A stretch of 64,000 nucleotides of DNA, taken from Pseudomonas cichorii. Lineage in GTDB: Bacteria; Pseudomonadota; Gammaproteobacteria; Pseudomonadales; Pseudomonadaceae. Positions 7,769-16,464 of the stretch are shown piece by piece. The stretch covers positions 124,001-188,000 of the forward strand of contig NZ_BLVZ01000011.1 of the NCBI RefSeq assembly GCF_015471405.1, read 5' to 3'. Made by a program: the position numbers and the translations under genes. Position 1 is the stretch's first letter, and each line of letters begins with the position of its first letter. The notes beneath the pieces were generated by a model. That model saw only the letters and a program-made list of their open reading frames with translations. It made no database searches and had not been told where the DNA came from.

Positions 7769-8913
7769 GCGGCAATGGGTTGTTTGCCGCCGAATGCATT
7801 GCTTCTCAACGACAGAATCACCAACCCGAATGCCCCGGCCGCCATCATCAACGGCAAGGCATGGCCACTGACCCACTGGCTACCGGCACCGGCAGCCAGC
7901 GGCCCGAGCAGGCAACCGATGCCCCAGAGCTGAGCCACATGAGCATTGGCGCGCACCAGCGCATCATCGCGATAACGCTCGCCAATCAGAATCAGCGACA
8001 GAGTAAACAAACCACCCGCACTGGCGCCAAACAGCACCCACAGTGGCCAGATCAGCACTGTATCGATCAGCAACGGGATCAACAGGCTGGAAACCAGCAA
8101 GGCAATCGCGCAGCCCGAGAACAGGGCACGACGCGATACACGGTCAGCCAGCAGGCCGATCGGCAATTGCAGCAACGCATCCCCGACCACCACAGTGCTC
8201 ACCATCATCAAGGCGATTTCCGGCGTGAAGCCTTCGCGCAGACAGTAAACCGGCAAGAGCGTCAGGATCAGCGCCTCGAACGCGGCAAACAGAGAAACCG
8301 CCCAGGCGATGGCCGGCATGCCCCGGCAAAAGCCGAGCAAATCCCGAAACGTCACCGAGCAGGCTTCGGTACTCGGCGCTCCGCTGCGCCCGAGCAACAG
8401 CAAGGGTGAACTGACCAGCAGCGCCACGCCGATCCAGAAACCATAATCGGCCTCGGTGCCGATCACGCCCAGCAACAGCGGCCCGGCCAGTTGGCTCAAG
8501 GCATAGCAACTGCCATACAGAGCGACCAGACGCCCACGCAAACGCTCGATCACCAACTGGTTGATCCAGCTCTCGCCCAGAATGAAGACGATGGTCAGAA
8601 TCACGCCCAGCATCAGGCGCAAGACCAGCCAGACCTCGTAATAAGGCAGCAGCGCCAGCAGACCGACCGAGAATGCACCGGCCCACAGACACAGACGCAT
8701 CAGGTTCGCCGTGCCGAAGTGTGAGGCCAGTCGGCTCGCAAGCCCCGCGCCCAGCAGCACCCCGATGGCAGGCATCGCCGCCATGATCCCGATGGCAAAC
8801 GTGCCATAGCCCCAGCTTTCCAACCGCAATGACACCAGCGGCATGCTGACGCCCACCGCCAGGCCGACACTCAGGACCGAGGCCAGCACAGCGAAATAAG
8901 TACCCCAACGCAT
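7765..8913 (-). CDS. MFS transporter (YcaD-like)
   Basis: A 382-residue membrane protein with about twelve hydrophobic segments and the MFS pattern of two six-helix halves; LGESWINQLV in the fourth/fifth helix region and GLLADRVSRR between helices (the conserved inter-helix loop of the C-terminal half) are visible. The start at 8913 is preferred because GGAG lies seven bases upstream; the longer in-frame TTG start has no such site. The sequence resembles the YcaD-like MFS group. Substrate unknown. The gene is convergent with and overlaps the phospholipase gene. Confidence 0.85.
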   Translation of the reverse strand: MRWGTYFAVLASVLSVGLAVGVSMPLVSLRLESWGYGTFAIGIMAAMPAIGVLLGAGLASRLASHFGTANLMRLCLWAGAFSVGLLALLPYYEVWLVLRLMLGVILTIVFILGESWINQLVIERLRGRLVALYGSCYALSQLAGPLLLGVIGTEADYGFWIGVALLVSSPLLLLGRSGAPSTEACSVTFRDLLGFCRGMPAIAWAVSLFAAFEALILTLLPVYCLREGFTPEIALMMVSTVVVGDALLQLPIGLLADRVSRRALFSGCAIALLVSSLLIPLLIDTVLIWPLWVLFGASAGGLFTLSLILIGERYRDDALVRANAHVAQLWGIGCLLGPLAAGAGSQWVSGHALPLMMAAGAFGLVILSLRSNAFGGKQPIAA

Positions 8914-8965
8914 TTCCCTGCTCCGACGGGTCAAGAAGTGTTCAATACAACCGGCAAACCTGGAC

Positions 8966-9007
8966 CTGTGGGAGCGAATTCATTCGCGAATGAATTCGCT
9001 CCCACAG
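8966..9007. repeat. Perfect 42-base palindrome of two abutting REP-like arms
   Basis: The two arms of the repeat family meet with no spacer: CTGTGGGAGCGAATTCATTC is followed directly by its mirror, ending CTCCCACAG. It lies between the MFS gene and the downstream end of the aldehyde dehydrogenase gene, both on the minus strand. As RNA it would be a 20-base-pair hairpin, so it may act as a terminator or stability element for the dehydrogenase mRNA. Confidence 0.85.
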
Positions 9008-9030
9008 ATTAAAGCCTTACAAAACCGTGT

Positions 9031-10524
9031 TTACAGCTTGATCCAGGTTGATTTCAGTTCGGTGTATTTATCGAACGCATGCAGCGACTTGTCGCGGCCA
9101 TTGCCCGATTGCTTGAAGCCTCCGAACGGAGCGGTCATGTCGCCACCATCGTACTGATTGACCCACACGCTACCGGCCCGCAATGCTCTGGCTGTCAGGT
9201 GCGCCTTGGACAAGTCAGACGTCCATACCGCCGCAGCCAGACCATATTGCGTGTCGTTGGCGATCTGAATGGCTTCTTCAGCGCTGTCGAAGGTCAGGAC
9301 GGACAGAACCGGACCGAAGATTTCTTCCTGGGCGATTTTCATCGCATTGTTCACGCCATCGAAAATGGTCGGCTCGACATACGTACCGCCCGTTTCCTCC
9401 AGAATGCGCTTGCCGCCTGCGACCAGCTTGGCGCCATCGGCGTGTCCGGCCTCGATGTACGACAGCACCGTATTCATCTGCTGGGTATCGACCAGAGCAC
9501 CGACTGTCGTCGCCGGGTCCAGCGGATTGCCTGGCTTCCAGGCCTTGAGAGCCTCGATCACCAGCGGCAGGAAGCGATCCTTGATGGAGCGCTCGACCAA
9601 CAGCCGCGAACCGGCCGTACAGACTTCACCCTGGTTGAAGGCAATGGCGCTGGCAGCCGCTTCGGCGGCGGCCTGCAAGTCCGGCGCATCGGCAAAGACG
9701 ATATTCGGGCTCTTGCCGCCAGCCTCAAGCCAGACGCGCTTCATGTTCGACTCGCCCGAATAGACCAGCAATTGCTTGGCGATCTTGGTCGAACCGGTAA
9801 ACACCACGGTATCCACATCCATATGCAGGGCCAGAGCCTTGCCAACGGTATGACCATGCCCCGGCAGGACATTGAGCACGCCAGCCGGAATACCGGCTTC
9901 AATCGCCAGTTGCGCGATGCGGATGGCGGTCAGCGGCGACTTTTCGGAAGGCTTGAGAATCACCGAGTTACCGGTGGACAGCGCAGGCCCCAGCTTCCAG
10001 CAGGCCATCAGCAACGGGAAGTTCCACGGCACAATGGCCGCCACGACACCCACAGGCTCGCGGGTTACCAGGCCCAACTGGTCATGAGGCGTGGCGGCGA
10101 CTTCGTCGTACAGTTTGTCGATGGCCTCGCCACTCCAGCTCAGCGCCTGGGCTGCACCCGGAATGTCGATATTGAAGGAGTCGCTGATCGGCTTGCCCAT
10201 GTCCAGGGTTTCAAGCAGAGCGAGTTCTTCAACGTGTTTTTTCAGCAGGCCCGCGAAACGGATCATCGTGGCCTTGCGCTTGGTCGGTGCAAGACGCGAC
10301 CACGCACCGGAATTGAATACGCTACGGGCACTGTCTACGGCACGCTGGGCGTCGGCGGCATCGCAACTGGCGACTTTGGCCAGTAAACGGCCATCAACCG
10401 GGCTCAGGCAATCAAAGGTAGCGGCTGAAGCGGAAGCTGTATATTCGCCATGGATGAAGGCGCGGCCTTCTATCTTTAAATCCTGGGCACGTTTTTCCCA
10501 GTCAGCATGAGTCAGGGTGGTCAT
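9031..10524 (-). CDS. kauB: Aldehyde dehydrogenase, gamma-glutamyl-gamma-aminobutyraldehyde type (PuuC/KauB-like)
   Basis: A 497-residue NAD(P)-dependent aldehyde dehydrogenase. The catalytic glutamate motif LEAGGKSPNIVF (about residues 267-278) and the catalytic cysteine in NQGEVCTAGSR (about 300-310) are intact, as are PWNFPLL and the C-terminal FGGFKQSG. It oxidises aldehydes from polyamine breakdown to the acid and is the partner of the PauB-like oxidase at 2990; in PAO1 the syntenic gene is, as I recall, kauB/pauC. GGAGG lies eight bases before the ATG at 10524; another ATG two codons upstream is only two bases from that site, so the shorter form is chosen. E. coli PuuC is 495 residues. 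Confidence 0.9.
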   Translation of the reverse strand: MTTLTHADWEKRAQDLKIEGRAFIHGEYTASASAATFDCLSPVDGRLLAKVASCDAADAQRAVDSARSVFNSGAWSRLAPTKRKATMIRFAGLLKKHVEELALLETLDMGKPISDSFNIDIPGAAQALSWSGEAIDKLYDEVAATPHDQLGLVTREPVGVVAAIVPWNFPLLMACWKLGPALSTGNSVILKPSEKSPLTAIRIAQLAIEAGIPAGVLNVLPGHGHTVGKALALHMDVDTVVFTGSTKIAKQLLVYSGESNMKRVWLEAGGKSPNIVFADAPDLQAAAEAAASAIAFNQGEVCTAGSRLLVERSIKDRFLPLVIEALKAWKPGNPLDPATTVGALVDTQQMNTVLSYIEAGHADGAKLVAGGKRILEETGGTYVEPTIFDGVNNAMKIAQEEIFGPVLSVLTFDSAEEAIQIANDTQYGLAAAVWTSDLSKAHLTARALRAGSVWVNQYDGGDMTAPFGGFKQSGNGRDKSLHAFDKYTELKSTWIKL

Positions 10525-10774
10525 ACGCATGTCCTCCTTTTGATGGTAGTGGCGTGGCTGTAGAACATTAAGGACTCGATCCCGAGCCTGCGAGTTCAGC
10601 CCGAAGCATTCGCCACCCTAAACCAGCGATCTCACAAATCCAATATATTTGACAAAAATAGCCACTTTTGGCCGTATATGTTGATTTTATTCAACGACCA
10701 TTTTAAACGTCACGGCACTTATCAAGGCTGCGCGTTATCCAAGCCAGCATCACTTCTCAGCGCCAGGTGAACAC

Positions 10775-11146
10775 ATGAGCATCGAAAACATTGTCGATTT
10801 CAGCGAAGCCGGTACGACTGCGGAGCACTATCGCCCTGCCCCCGAAAAAGTCTTCAAGGGTGATCCGCAGCAGACGATCTACAACCACTACAACAGCCCG
10901 TGCGGACAGATGAATGCCGGCGTCTGGGAAGGGACACCTGGGCAATGGCGGGTCAATTACACCGAACATGAGTATTGCGAGATCGTGCAGGGTGTTTCAG
11001 TACTGCGTGACGAGGAAGGCCGCGCCAAGACCTTGCGGGCAGGAGACCGGTTCGTGATCCCGGCAGGCTTCAGGGGGACTTGGGAAGTACTGGAAACATG
11101 CCGCAAGATTTACGTCGTGTTTGAGGCCAAAGATATAAATAAGTAA
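10775..11146 (+). CDS. Cupin-domain protein (DUF861/ureidoglycine aminohydrolase-like cupin)
   Basis: A 123-residue single-domain cupin of the Cupin_3 group. The core is VNYTEHEYCEIVQGVSVLRD (residues 55-75; metal-site-like H/E/E positions) followed by AGDRFVIPAGFRGTWEV, the second cupin motif. Small members of this family are found next to polyamine and amino-acid catabolic genes in Pseudomonas but have no assigned reaction. It is divergent from the aldehyde dehydrogenase across a 250-base gap and could share its regulation. Enzymatic activity is possible but not shown. Confidence 0.8.
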   Translation: MSIENIVDFSEAGTTAEHYRPAPEKVFKGDPQQTIYNHYNSPCGQMNAGVWEGTPGQWRVNYTEHEYCEIVQGVSVLRDEEGRAKTLRAGDRFVIPAGFRGTWEVLETCRKIYVVFEAKDINK

Positions 11147-11218
11147 CGCTTGGGGCGCGTCTGGATCCATGAATCTAGGGGCGTCCATTCCGGACATTCT
11201 TCATAAAGGACTATGAAA

Positions 11219-11422
11219 ATGACTAACGAACAAATCACCCAGACCCTTCAATACCTGATCGGCACCCGCTACATACCGACTATCAAGGCCTACATCAGCG
11301 AGCTGACCGGCCGTGCCCGGGTTCTGGGTCCTGACGATTTCAGCACCAGGGAATTCGATCTGAACCGCGTCCAGGTAAACACAGATCAGGCAGGTCTGAT
11401 TTCGAGCTTCACGTTTGGCTGA
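11219..11422 (+). CDS. Small I78-like (elastase inhibitor fold) protein
   Basis: A 67-residue protein, starting MTNEQITQ. Its second half, ARVLGPDDFSTREFDLNRVQ followed by VNTDQAGLISSF, matches the layout of the peptidase inhibitor I78 family (R-V-I-GPGD-x-T-x-D-x-x-P-x-R-L-N-V-x-x-D-x-x-G-x-I). The C-terminal cysteine and the N-terminal signal peptide of secreted I78 proteins are missing, so it is probably cytoplasmic and may not inhibit proteases. AAAGGA at 11205-11210 sits eight bases before the ATG at 11219; an ATG two codons earlier is only two bases from it. A strong terminator follows. Confidence 0.6.
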   Translation: MTNEQITQTLQYLIGTRYIPTIKAYISELTGRARVLGPDDFSTREFDLNRVQVNTDQAGLISSFTFG

Positions 11423-11442
11423 TCCCGCCAGATGACAGGCAC

Positions 11443-11472
11443 AAAAAAGCCCGCAGCGATGCGGGCTTTTTT
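11443..11472. terminator. Bidirectional rho-independent terminator
   Basis: AAAAAAGCCCGC and GCGGGCTTTTTT form a perfect 12-base-pair stem around the loop AGCGAT. Both strands give a GC-rich stem followed by a run of six T, so it ends both the I78-like gene and the convergent rpmB-rpmG operon. Confidence 0.92.
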
Positions 11473-11489
11473 GCAGGAGACAGAATCAA

Positions 11490-11645
11490 TTACTTGATTT
11501 TGCCTTCTTTGTAGATCACGTGCTTACGTACAACCGGATCGAATTTTTTGATTTCGATCTTGTCGGGAGTAGTGCGCTTGTTCTTGTCGGTAGTGTAGAA
11601 GTGACCAGTACCGGCGCTCGAGATCAAACGAATCAATTCACGCAT
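11490..11645 (-). CDS. rpmG: 50S ribosomal protein L33
   Basis: A 51-residue basic ribosomal protein of the large subunit, beginning MRELIRLISSAGTGHFYTTD and ending KKFDPVVRKHVIYKEGKIK, a full-length L33. It lacks the zinc-binding cysteine pairs, so it is the zinc-independent form. A longer open frame upstream runs into rpmB and is not meaningful. It follows rpmB by 10 bases, the usual rpmB-rpmG operon, and is closed by the strong terminator at 11443-11472. Confidence 0.98.
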   Translation of the reverse strand: MRELIRLISSAGTGHFYTTDKNKRTTPDKIEIKKFDPVVRKHVIYKEGKIK

Positions 11646-11655
11646 GATTATCTCC

Positions 11656-11889
11656 TTAGATTTTGCCGTCGCGGCGCAGATCAGCAAGCACAGCTTCGAT
11701 GCCACGCTTGTCGATGATACGCATGCCTTTGGCAGATACGCGCAGACGGACAAAACGCTTCTCGCCTTCAACCCAGAAGCGATGATGCTGCAGGTTTGGC
11801 AGGAAACGACGACGGGTTTTGTTGTTTGCGTGGGAAATGTTATTCCCGGTTACTGGACCCTTACCAGTAACTTGACAGACTCTCGACAT
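11656..11889 (-). CDS. rpmB: 50S ribosomal protein L28
   Basis: A 77-residue L28 starting MSRVCQVTGKGPVTGNNISH, with HANNKTRRRFLPNLQ and the C-terminal LRRDGKI typical of gammaproteobacteria. It is the first gene of the rpmB-rpmG operon. A good sigma-70 promoter lies about 150 bases upstream (12038-12066 on the minus strand). Confidence 0.98.
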   Translation of the reverse strand: MSRVCQVTGKGPVTGNNISHANNKTRRRFLPNLQHHRFWVEGEKRFVRLRVSAKGMRIIDKRGIEAVLADLRRDGKI

Positions 11890-12037
11890 GCCTCAGCCCT
11901 CTAAAACCACATGCCCAACCCGGCATGGGTTGGCCGCTTAATCTCTCAGTCATTTGGCGCCAGGCGCCGCGTTTCTTTAAGGGTCTTACCGGCTACACCT
12001 ACAGTGAAGGAACCGGGCCCCTAGAAAAGAGCGCTGC

Positions 12038-12066
12038 TTTATACCAGAAACCCTTTGAGGCAACAA
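12038..12066 (-). promoter_or_regulatory. Sigma-70 promoter of rpmB-rpmG
   Basis: On the minus strand TTGTTG (12066-12061) and TATAAA (12043-12038) are separated by exactly 17 bases. Transcription would start near 12031, giving a leader of about 140 bases before rpmB. The rest of the 364-base gap (12067-12253) contains no gene that I can support; its right end carries the leader and a weak AGGA-type ribosome site of the peptide-binding protein gene. Confidence 0.6.
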
Positions 12067-12253
12067 CAAGCAATGTACTTTGCGCCTCAGGAATATGTAT
12101 TCGCAAGCCCTGCGCTCAAGCTATACGGGCACGCAGGCAAATTGACCGCTCGTCGCGCTGTGACGATTGTTCTGAGCAGGCACATGGTCTAGGGTAAGGC
12201 GCTCACCAGACTGCGCCGGCAGATGGACCCTTTCTGATTACAGGAATATCGCC

Positions 12254-13840
12254 ATGCGTCTTGCTGCAATACCCTTTTTGCTCGCCCCGCTGCTCTTCCC
12301 GGTCATGACTCAGGCAGCGAGTCTTGTGGTCTGCACCGAAGCCAGCCCCGAAGGCTTCGATGTCGTGCAGTACAACTCACTGACAACCACCAACGCTTCG
12401 GCCGATGTGCTGATGAACCGTCTGGTAGATTTCGATGCCAAGAGCGGCAAGCTGGTACCGAGCCTGGCGCAGGAGTGGACAGTCTCAAGCGACGGGCTGA
12501 CCTACGATTTCAAACTGCGCTCCGGAGTGAAATTCCATAGCACCGCCTATTTCACCCCGACCCGCGAACTCAGCGCAGAAGACGTAGTGTTCAGCTTCAA
12601 GCGCATGCTCGACCCGCAGAACCCCTGGCACAAGATTGCCCAGAGCGGCTTCCCGCATGCGCAGTCCATGCAACTGCCTGCACTGATCAAGAATATCGAA
12701 TCGCCGGACGCCCATACCGTGCGCTTTACCCTGAACCATGCCGACTCGACCTTTCTGGCGACCTTGAGCATGGGGTTTGCGTCGATCTACTCGGCTGAAT
12801 ACACCGACCAGCTGTTGAAAGCCGGCACACCGGAAAAACTCAACAACCAGCCTATCGGCACCGGCCCTTTCGTATTCAAGCGCTTCCAGAAAGACGCTGT
12901 GGTGCGCTACGAAGCCAACAAGGATTACTTCGCGGGCAAGCCTGAAAGCGACACGCTGATTTACGCCATCACGCCGGATGCCAATGTGCGCCTGCAGAAG
13001 ATCCGCCGTGATGAATGCCAGATCGCGCTTTCGCCCAAGCCGCTGGATATCCAGGAGGCCAGCAAAGACCCGACGCTCAAGGTGGAAAAGAACGAAGCCT
13101 TCATGACAGCGTTCGTGGCCATCAACAGCCAGCACGCGCCGTTCGACAAACCGGAAGTGCGTCAGGCTGTAAATCTGGCCTTCGACAAGGCGAACTACCT
13201 GAAAGCCGTGTTTGAAGACACCGCAGAAATCGCCAACGGCCCTTACCCGCCCAACACCTGGAGCTACGCCAAAGAGCTGCCGGGTTATCCACATGATGTC
13301 GCCAAGGCCAAGGAGTTGCTGGCCAAGGCCGGACTGAAGGATGGCTTCAAGACCACCATCTGGACTCGCCCTTCCAGCAGTCTTCTGAACCCCAACCCAA
13401 GCCTGGGTGCGCAGTTGCTGCAAGCGGACCTGAAACAGATCGGTATCGATGCCCAGATCAAGGTCATCGAGTGGGGCGAGCTGATTCGTCGCGCCAAGGC
13501 AGGCGAGCATGACTTGCTGTTCATGGGCTGGGCAGGCGACAACGGCGACCCGGATAACTTCCTGACGCCGCAGTTCTCCTGTGCCGCCGTGCAGTCGGGC
13601 ACCAACTTTGCCCGCTACTGCGACAAGACCCTGGACAAGCTGATCAGCGACGGCAAATCCACCAGCGATCAGGCGCAGCGCAGCAAGCTGTATCAACAGG
13701 CCCAGGCGCAGATCCAGCAGCAGGCACTGTGGCTGCCACTGGCCCACCCGACCGCCGCCACCCTGACCCGCAAGGACGTTACCGGCTATGAAGTCAGCTC
13801 GTTCGGGCGTCAGGACTTTTACAAGGTGAAGGTGAAGTAA
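12254..13840 (+). CDS. Periplasmic peptide-binding protein of an ABC transporter (DppA-like)
   Basis: A 528-residue family-5 solute-binding protein with a Sec signal peptide (residues 1-20, cleaved after TQA). Its mature start LVVCTEASPEGFDVVQYNSL and the GTGPFVFKRF segment are hallmarks of DppA-type dipeptide-binding proteins; the ends of the two lobes are complete. It captures di- or tripeptides in the periplasm and passes them to a permease. No permease or ATPase genes are adjacent, so it is an orphan binding protein that must use components encoded elsewhere. Several such orphans feed a shared Dpp permease in Pseudomonas. Confidence 0.9.
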   Translation: MRLAAIPFLLAPLLFPVMTQAASLVVCTEASPEGFDVVQYNSLTTTNASADVLMNRLVDFDAKSGKLVPSLAQEWTVSSDGLTYDFKLRSGVKFHSTAYFTPTRELSAEDVVFSFKRMLDPQNPWHKIAQSGFPHAQSMQLPALIKNIESPDAHTVRFTLNHADSTFLATLSMGFASIYSAEYTDQLLKAGTPEKLNNQPIGTGPFVFKRFQKDAVVRYEANKDYFAGKPESDTLIYAITPDANVRLQKIRRDECQIALSPKPLDIQEASKDPTLKVEKNEAFMTAFVAINSQHAPFDKPEVRQAVNLAFDKANYLKAVFEDTAEIANGPYPPNTWSYAKELPGYPHDVAKAKELLAKAGLKDGFKTTIWTRPSSSLLNPNPSLGAQLLQADLKQIGIDAQIKVIEWGELIRRAKAGEHDLLFMGWAGDNGDPDNFLTPQFSCAAVQSGTNFARYCDKTLDKLISDGKSTSDQAQRSKLYQQAQAQIQQQALWLPLAHPTAATLTRKDVTGYEVSSFGRQDFYKVKVK

Positions 13841-13852
13841 GCGCTCTGTGAA

Positions 13853-13926
13853 ACTTCGCGAATGAATTCGCTCCTACGCAGACTGTGTGGGAGCGAATCG
13901 GGCGGCGCTCCGCTCATTCGCGAAAG
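13853..13926. repeat. Inverted REP-like pair with a 15-base insertion in one arm
   Basis: The left arm CTTCGCGAATGAATTCGCTC is normal. The right arm reads GGAGCGAATCGGGCGGCGCT then CCGCTCATTCGCGAA, which is the family core with a 15-base GC-rich insertion in its middle. It sits between the peptide-binding protein gene and the convergent radC. Confidence 0.75.
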
Positions 13927-13928
13927 GC

Positions 13929-14603
13929 CTACACCAAACCCATTTCCACCATCGACAGCGGTTCTCCATCGCCGATGATCACATGGTCCAGCACCCGCAC
14001 ATCGATCAGCGCCAGCGCCTGTTTCAGGCGCTTGGTCAGTTCGATGTCGGAATGGCTGGGGTCGGTGACGCCCGAAGGGTGGTTATGGCACAGGATTACG
14101 CTGGCGGCATTGTGGACCATGGCACGTTTGACGACCTGTCGCGGATGCACATACGCCGCGTTGATCGTCCCGTGAAACAGGGTCTCGAACGTCAGGACAC
14201 GATTCTTGCTGTCGAGAAACAGGCAGCCGAAGACTTCATGCTGTTCCTGCCGAAGTATGGCCTTGAGATACCTGCGCACTTGCAGCGGGCTTTCCAGGAT
14301 TGAATCACGACGCAATGTTTCGGCCATGTGCCGACGCGCCATCTCCATCACCGCCTGCAACTGGGCAAACTTCGCTGGCCCAAGCCCCAGATGCGAGCTG
14401 AACATGCTCAGGTCGCTTTCCAGCAGCGCTCTCAGACTGCCAAATTGATTCAACAGATGACGCGCCAGATCTACAGCGCTTTTTCCGGCCACGCCGGTAC
14501 GTAAAAAGATGGCTAACAACTCGGCGTCGGAAAGGCTTTGCGCCCCCGATGCCAATAAACGCTCACGCGGGCGTTCGGACACAGGCCAATTGCGAATACT
14601 CAT
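13929..14603 (-). CDS. radC: RadC family JAB/MPN-domain protein
   Basis: A 224-residue protein with an N-terminal helix-hairpin-helix-like region (residues 1-95, RERLLASGAQSLSDAELLAI) and a C-terminal JAB1/MPN metalloprotease-like domain carrying the HxHxxG...S/D zinc motif as LCHNHPSGVTDPSHSD. The original link to DNA repair is not well supported, and the biochemical function is unknown. It is divergent from coaBC, the normal arrangement in gammaproteobacteria (radC upstream of coaBC on the opposite strand here). Confidence 0.95.
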   Translation of the reverse strand: MSIRNWPVSERPRERLLASGAQSLSDAELLAIFLRTGVAGKSAVDLARHLLNQFGSLRALLESDLSMFSSHLGLGPAKFAQLQAVMEMARRHMAETLRRDSILESPLQVRRYLKAILRQEQHEVFGCLFLDSKNRVLTFETLFHGTINAAYVHPRQVVKRAMVHNAASVILCHNHPSGVTDPSHSDIELTKRLKQALALIDVRVLDHVIIGDGEPLSMVEMGLV

Positions 14604-14737
14604 AGCACCTCCATGTGTGTGGCGCCGCTGTTCCGGTGCGGTCGCTGTGCTATCTTAGCCCATCTTTTTTGCGCGGCGACCTGGCCTGGGGAGGCGTCAT
14701 CGCTGTCGCGTATTCAATCGACCAAAAAGGCAGGCCT

Positions 14738-15946
14738 ATGCAGCGGCTGTATCGAAAACGCATCGTTCTGGGCGTCGGCGGCGGCATCGCGGCCTACAAG
14801 AGCGCCGAACTGGTTCGCCGGTTGCGCGACCACGGCGCAGAAGTGCGTGTCGTCATGACCAAAGGTGGCGCCGAGTTCATCACGCCCCTGACCATGCAGG
14901 CCCTTTCCGGGCACCCCGTACACATGGATCTGCTGGACCCGGCGGCCGAGGCCGCGATGGGCCATATCGAGCTGGCCAAGTGGGCCGACCTGATCCTCGT
15001 CGCTCCGGCCACTGCCGACCTGATAGCCCGTCTGTCACAAGGCATTGCCAATGACCTGCTGACCACCATCGTCCTGGCGACCGACGCAACGGTCGCCATT
15101 GCCCCGGCCATGAACCAGGCCATGTGGCGCGACGAGTCGGTGCAGGCCAATACCCGCCTGCTGGAAGACCGCGGCTTTCGCGTCTTCGGCCCGGCATCCG
15201 GCAGCCAGGCCTGTGGCGACGTGGGTTTCGGGCGCATGCTCGAAGCCAACGATCTGGCCCAGTGCGCCGCCGACTGCTTCCAGCGCCTGACCCTGACCGG
15301 CAAGCATGTCCTGATCACCGCAGGCCCGACCCAGGAAAACATCGACCCGGTGCGTTACATCACCAACCACAGCTCCGGCAAGATGGGCTTTGCCCTGGCC
15401 GAAGCCGCCGTGGAAGCGGGTGCCCGTGTCACGCTGATTACCGGCCCGGTCAACCTGCAAACGCCGGATCGCGTATCGCGTATCGATGTGGTCAGCGCCC
15501 GCGACATGCTGGCCGCCTGTGAAGCTGCGATCCCCTGCGACTTGTTCATCGCCTCCGCAGCCGTGGCCGACTACCGCCCGGAAGTCATCGCGCCACACAA
15601 ACTCAAGAAAGATCCTACCAACGGCGACGGCCTTCTGCTCCAGATGGTCCGCAACCCGGACATCCTGGCCACCATCGCCACCCGCCCGGATCGCCCTTTC
15701 AGTGTCGGCTTCGCCGCCGAGACCGAACACCTGCTCGACTATGCTGCACGCAAGCTCAAGGACAAGAACCTCGACCTGATCGTCGCCAACGATGTTGCCA
15801 ACCCCAGCATCGGCTTCAACAGCGAGGAAAACGCCTGCAGCGTGATCGACCGGGCGTTGCACGCAACGCTTTTCGCCCAGACCAGCAAGGCCAAGATTGC
15901 CCGCCAGCTGATCACTTTTATCGCAGAACGCATGAATCAGGTTTAA
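14738..15946 (+). CDS. coaBC: Bifunctional phosphopantothenoylcysteine decarboxylase / phosphopantothenate-cysteine ligase
   Basis: This 402-residue protein performs two successive steps of coenzyme A synthesis. The N-terminal flavodoxin-like CoaC half (1-190) has the PAMNQAMW motif and the substrate-lid cysteine in SQACGDVGFGRM. The CoaB ligase half (190-402) has ITAGPTQENIDPVRYITNHS and the NHSSGKMG nucleotide motif. The start at 14738 gives MQRLYRKRIVLGVGGGIAAY, the standard beginning; a 41-codon upstream extension is unlikely. dut follows six bases later, so the two are cotranscribed. Confidence 0.97.
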   Translation: MQRLYRKRIVLGVGGGIAAYKSAELVRRLRDHGAEVRVVMTKGGAEFITPLTMQALSGHPVHMDLLDPAAEAAMGHIELAKWADLILVAPATADLIARLSQGIANDLLTTIVLATDATVAIAPAMNQAMWRDESVQANTRLLEDRGFRVFGPASGSQACGDVGFGRMLEANDLAQCAADCFQRLTLTGKHVLITAGPTQENIDPVRYITNHSSGKMGFALAEAAVEAGARVTLITGPVNLQTPDRVSRIDVVSARDMLAACEAAIPCDLFIASAAVADYRPEVIAPHKLKKDPTNGDGLLLQMVRNPDILATIATRPDRPFSVGFAAETEHLLDYAARKLKDKNLDLIVANDVANPSIGFNSEENACSVIDRALHATLFAQTSKAKIARQLITFIAERMNQV

Positions 15947-15952
15947 CTACGA

Positions 15953-16408
15953 ATGCACGCTCTACAAGCAAAGATCCTCGACCCTCGCATCGGCAACGAA
16001 TTCCCGCTCCCGGCCTACGCCACTCCAGGTTCGGCCGGCCTGGACCTGCGCGCCATGCTCAAGGAGGAAACCATCCTCGAACCTGGCCAGACGCTGCTGA
16101 TCCCCACCGGCCTGTCGATCTACATCGGTGATCCGGGTCTGGCAGCCATGATCCTGCCGCGCTCGGGCCTGGGCCACAAACACGGCATCGTGCTGGGTAA
16201 TCTGGTTGGCCTGATCGACTCCGATTATCAGGGCGAACTGATGGTTTCCTGCTGGAACCGTGGACAGACCGCATTCAAGATCTCCATCGGCGAACGCATC
16301 GCCCAACTGGTGTTGGTACCGGTGGTTCAGGCCCGCTTCGAGCTGGTCGAAGAGTTCGATGAAAGCCAGCGTGGCGCTGGTGGTTTCGGTCACTCCGGCA
16401 GCCACTGA
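15953..16408 (+). CDS. dut: dUTP diphosphatase
   Basis: A 151-residue trimeric dUTPase that removes dUTP and supplies dUMP for thymidylate synthesis. The five family motifs are visible in order: AGLDLRA, PRSGLGHKHG, GNLVGLIDSDYQGEL, GERIAQLVLVP and the C-terminal P-loop-like RGAGGFGHSG. It is complete at both ends and lies in a coaBC-dut-algC run with tight spacing. Confidence 0.98.
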   Translation: MHALQAKILDPRIGNEFPLPAYATPGSAGLDLRAMLKEETILEPGQTLLIPTGLSIYIGDPGLAAMILPRSGLGHKHGIVLGNLVGLIDSDYQGELMVSCWNRGQTAFKISIGERIAQLVLVPVVQARFELVEEFDESQRGAGGFGHSGSH

Positions 16409-16464
16409 TCGCTCGCGGCTCAGGAAGATCACCCCGTTTCAGGACGAATCGCAGGAGAGGTCGG

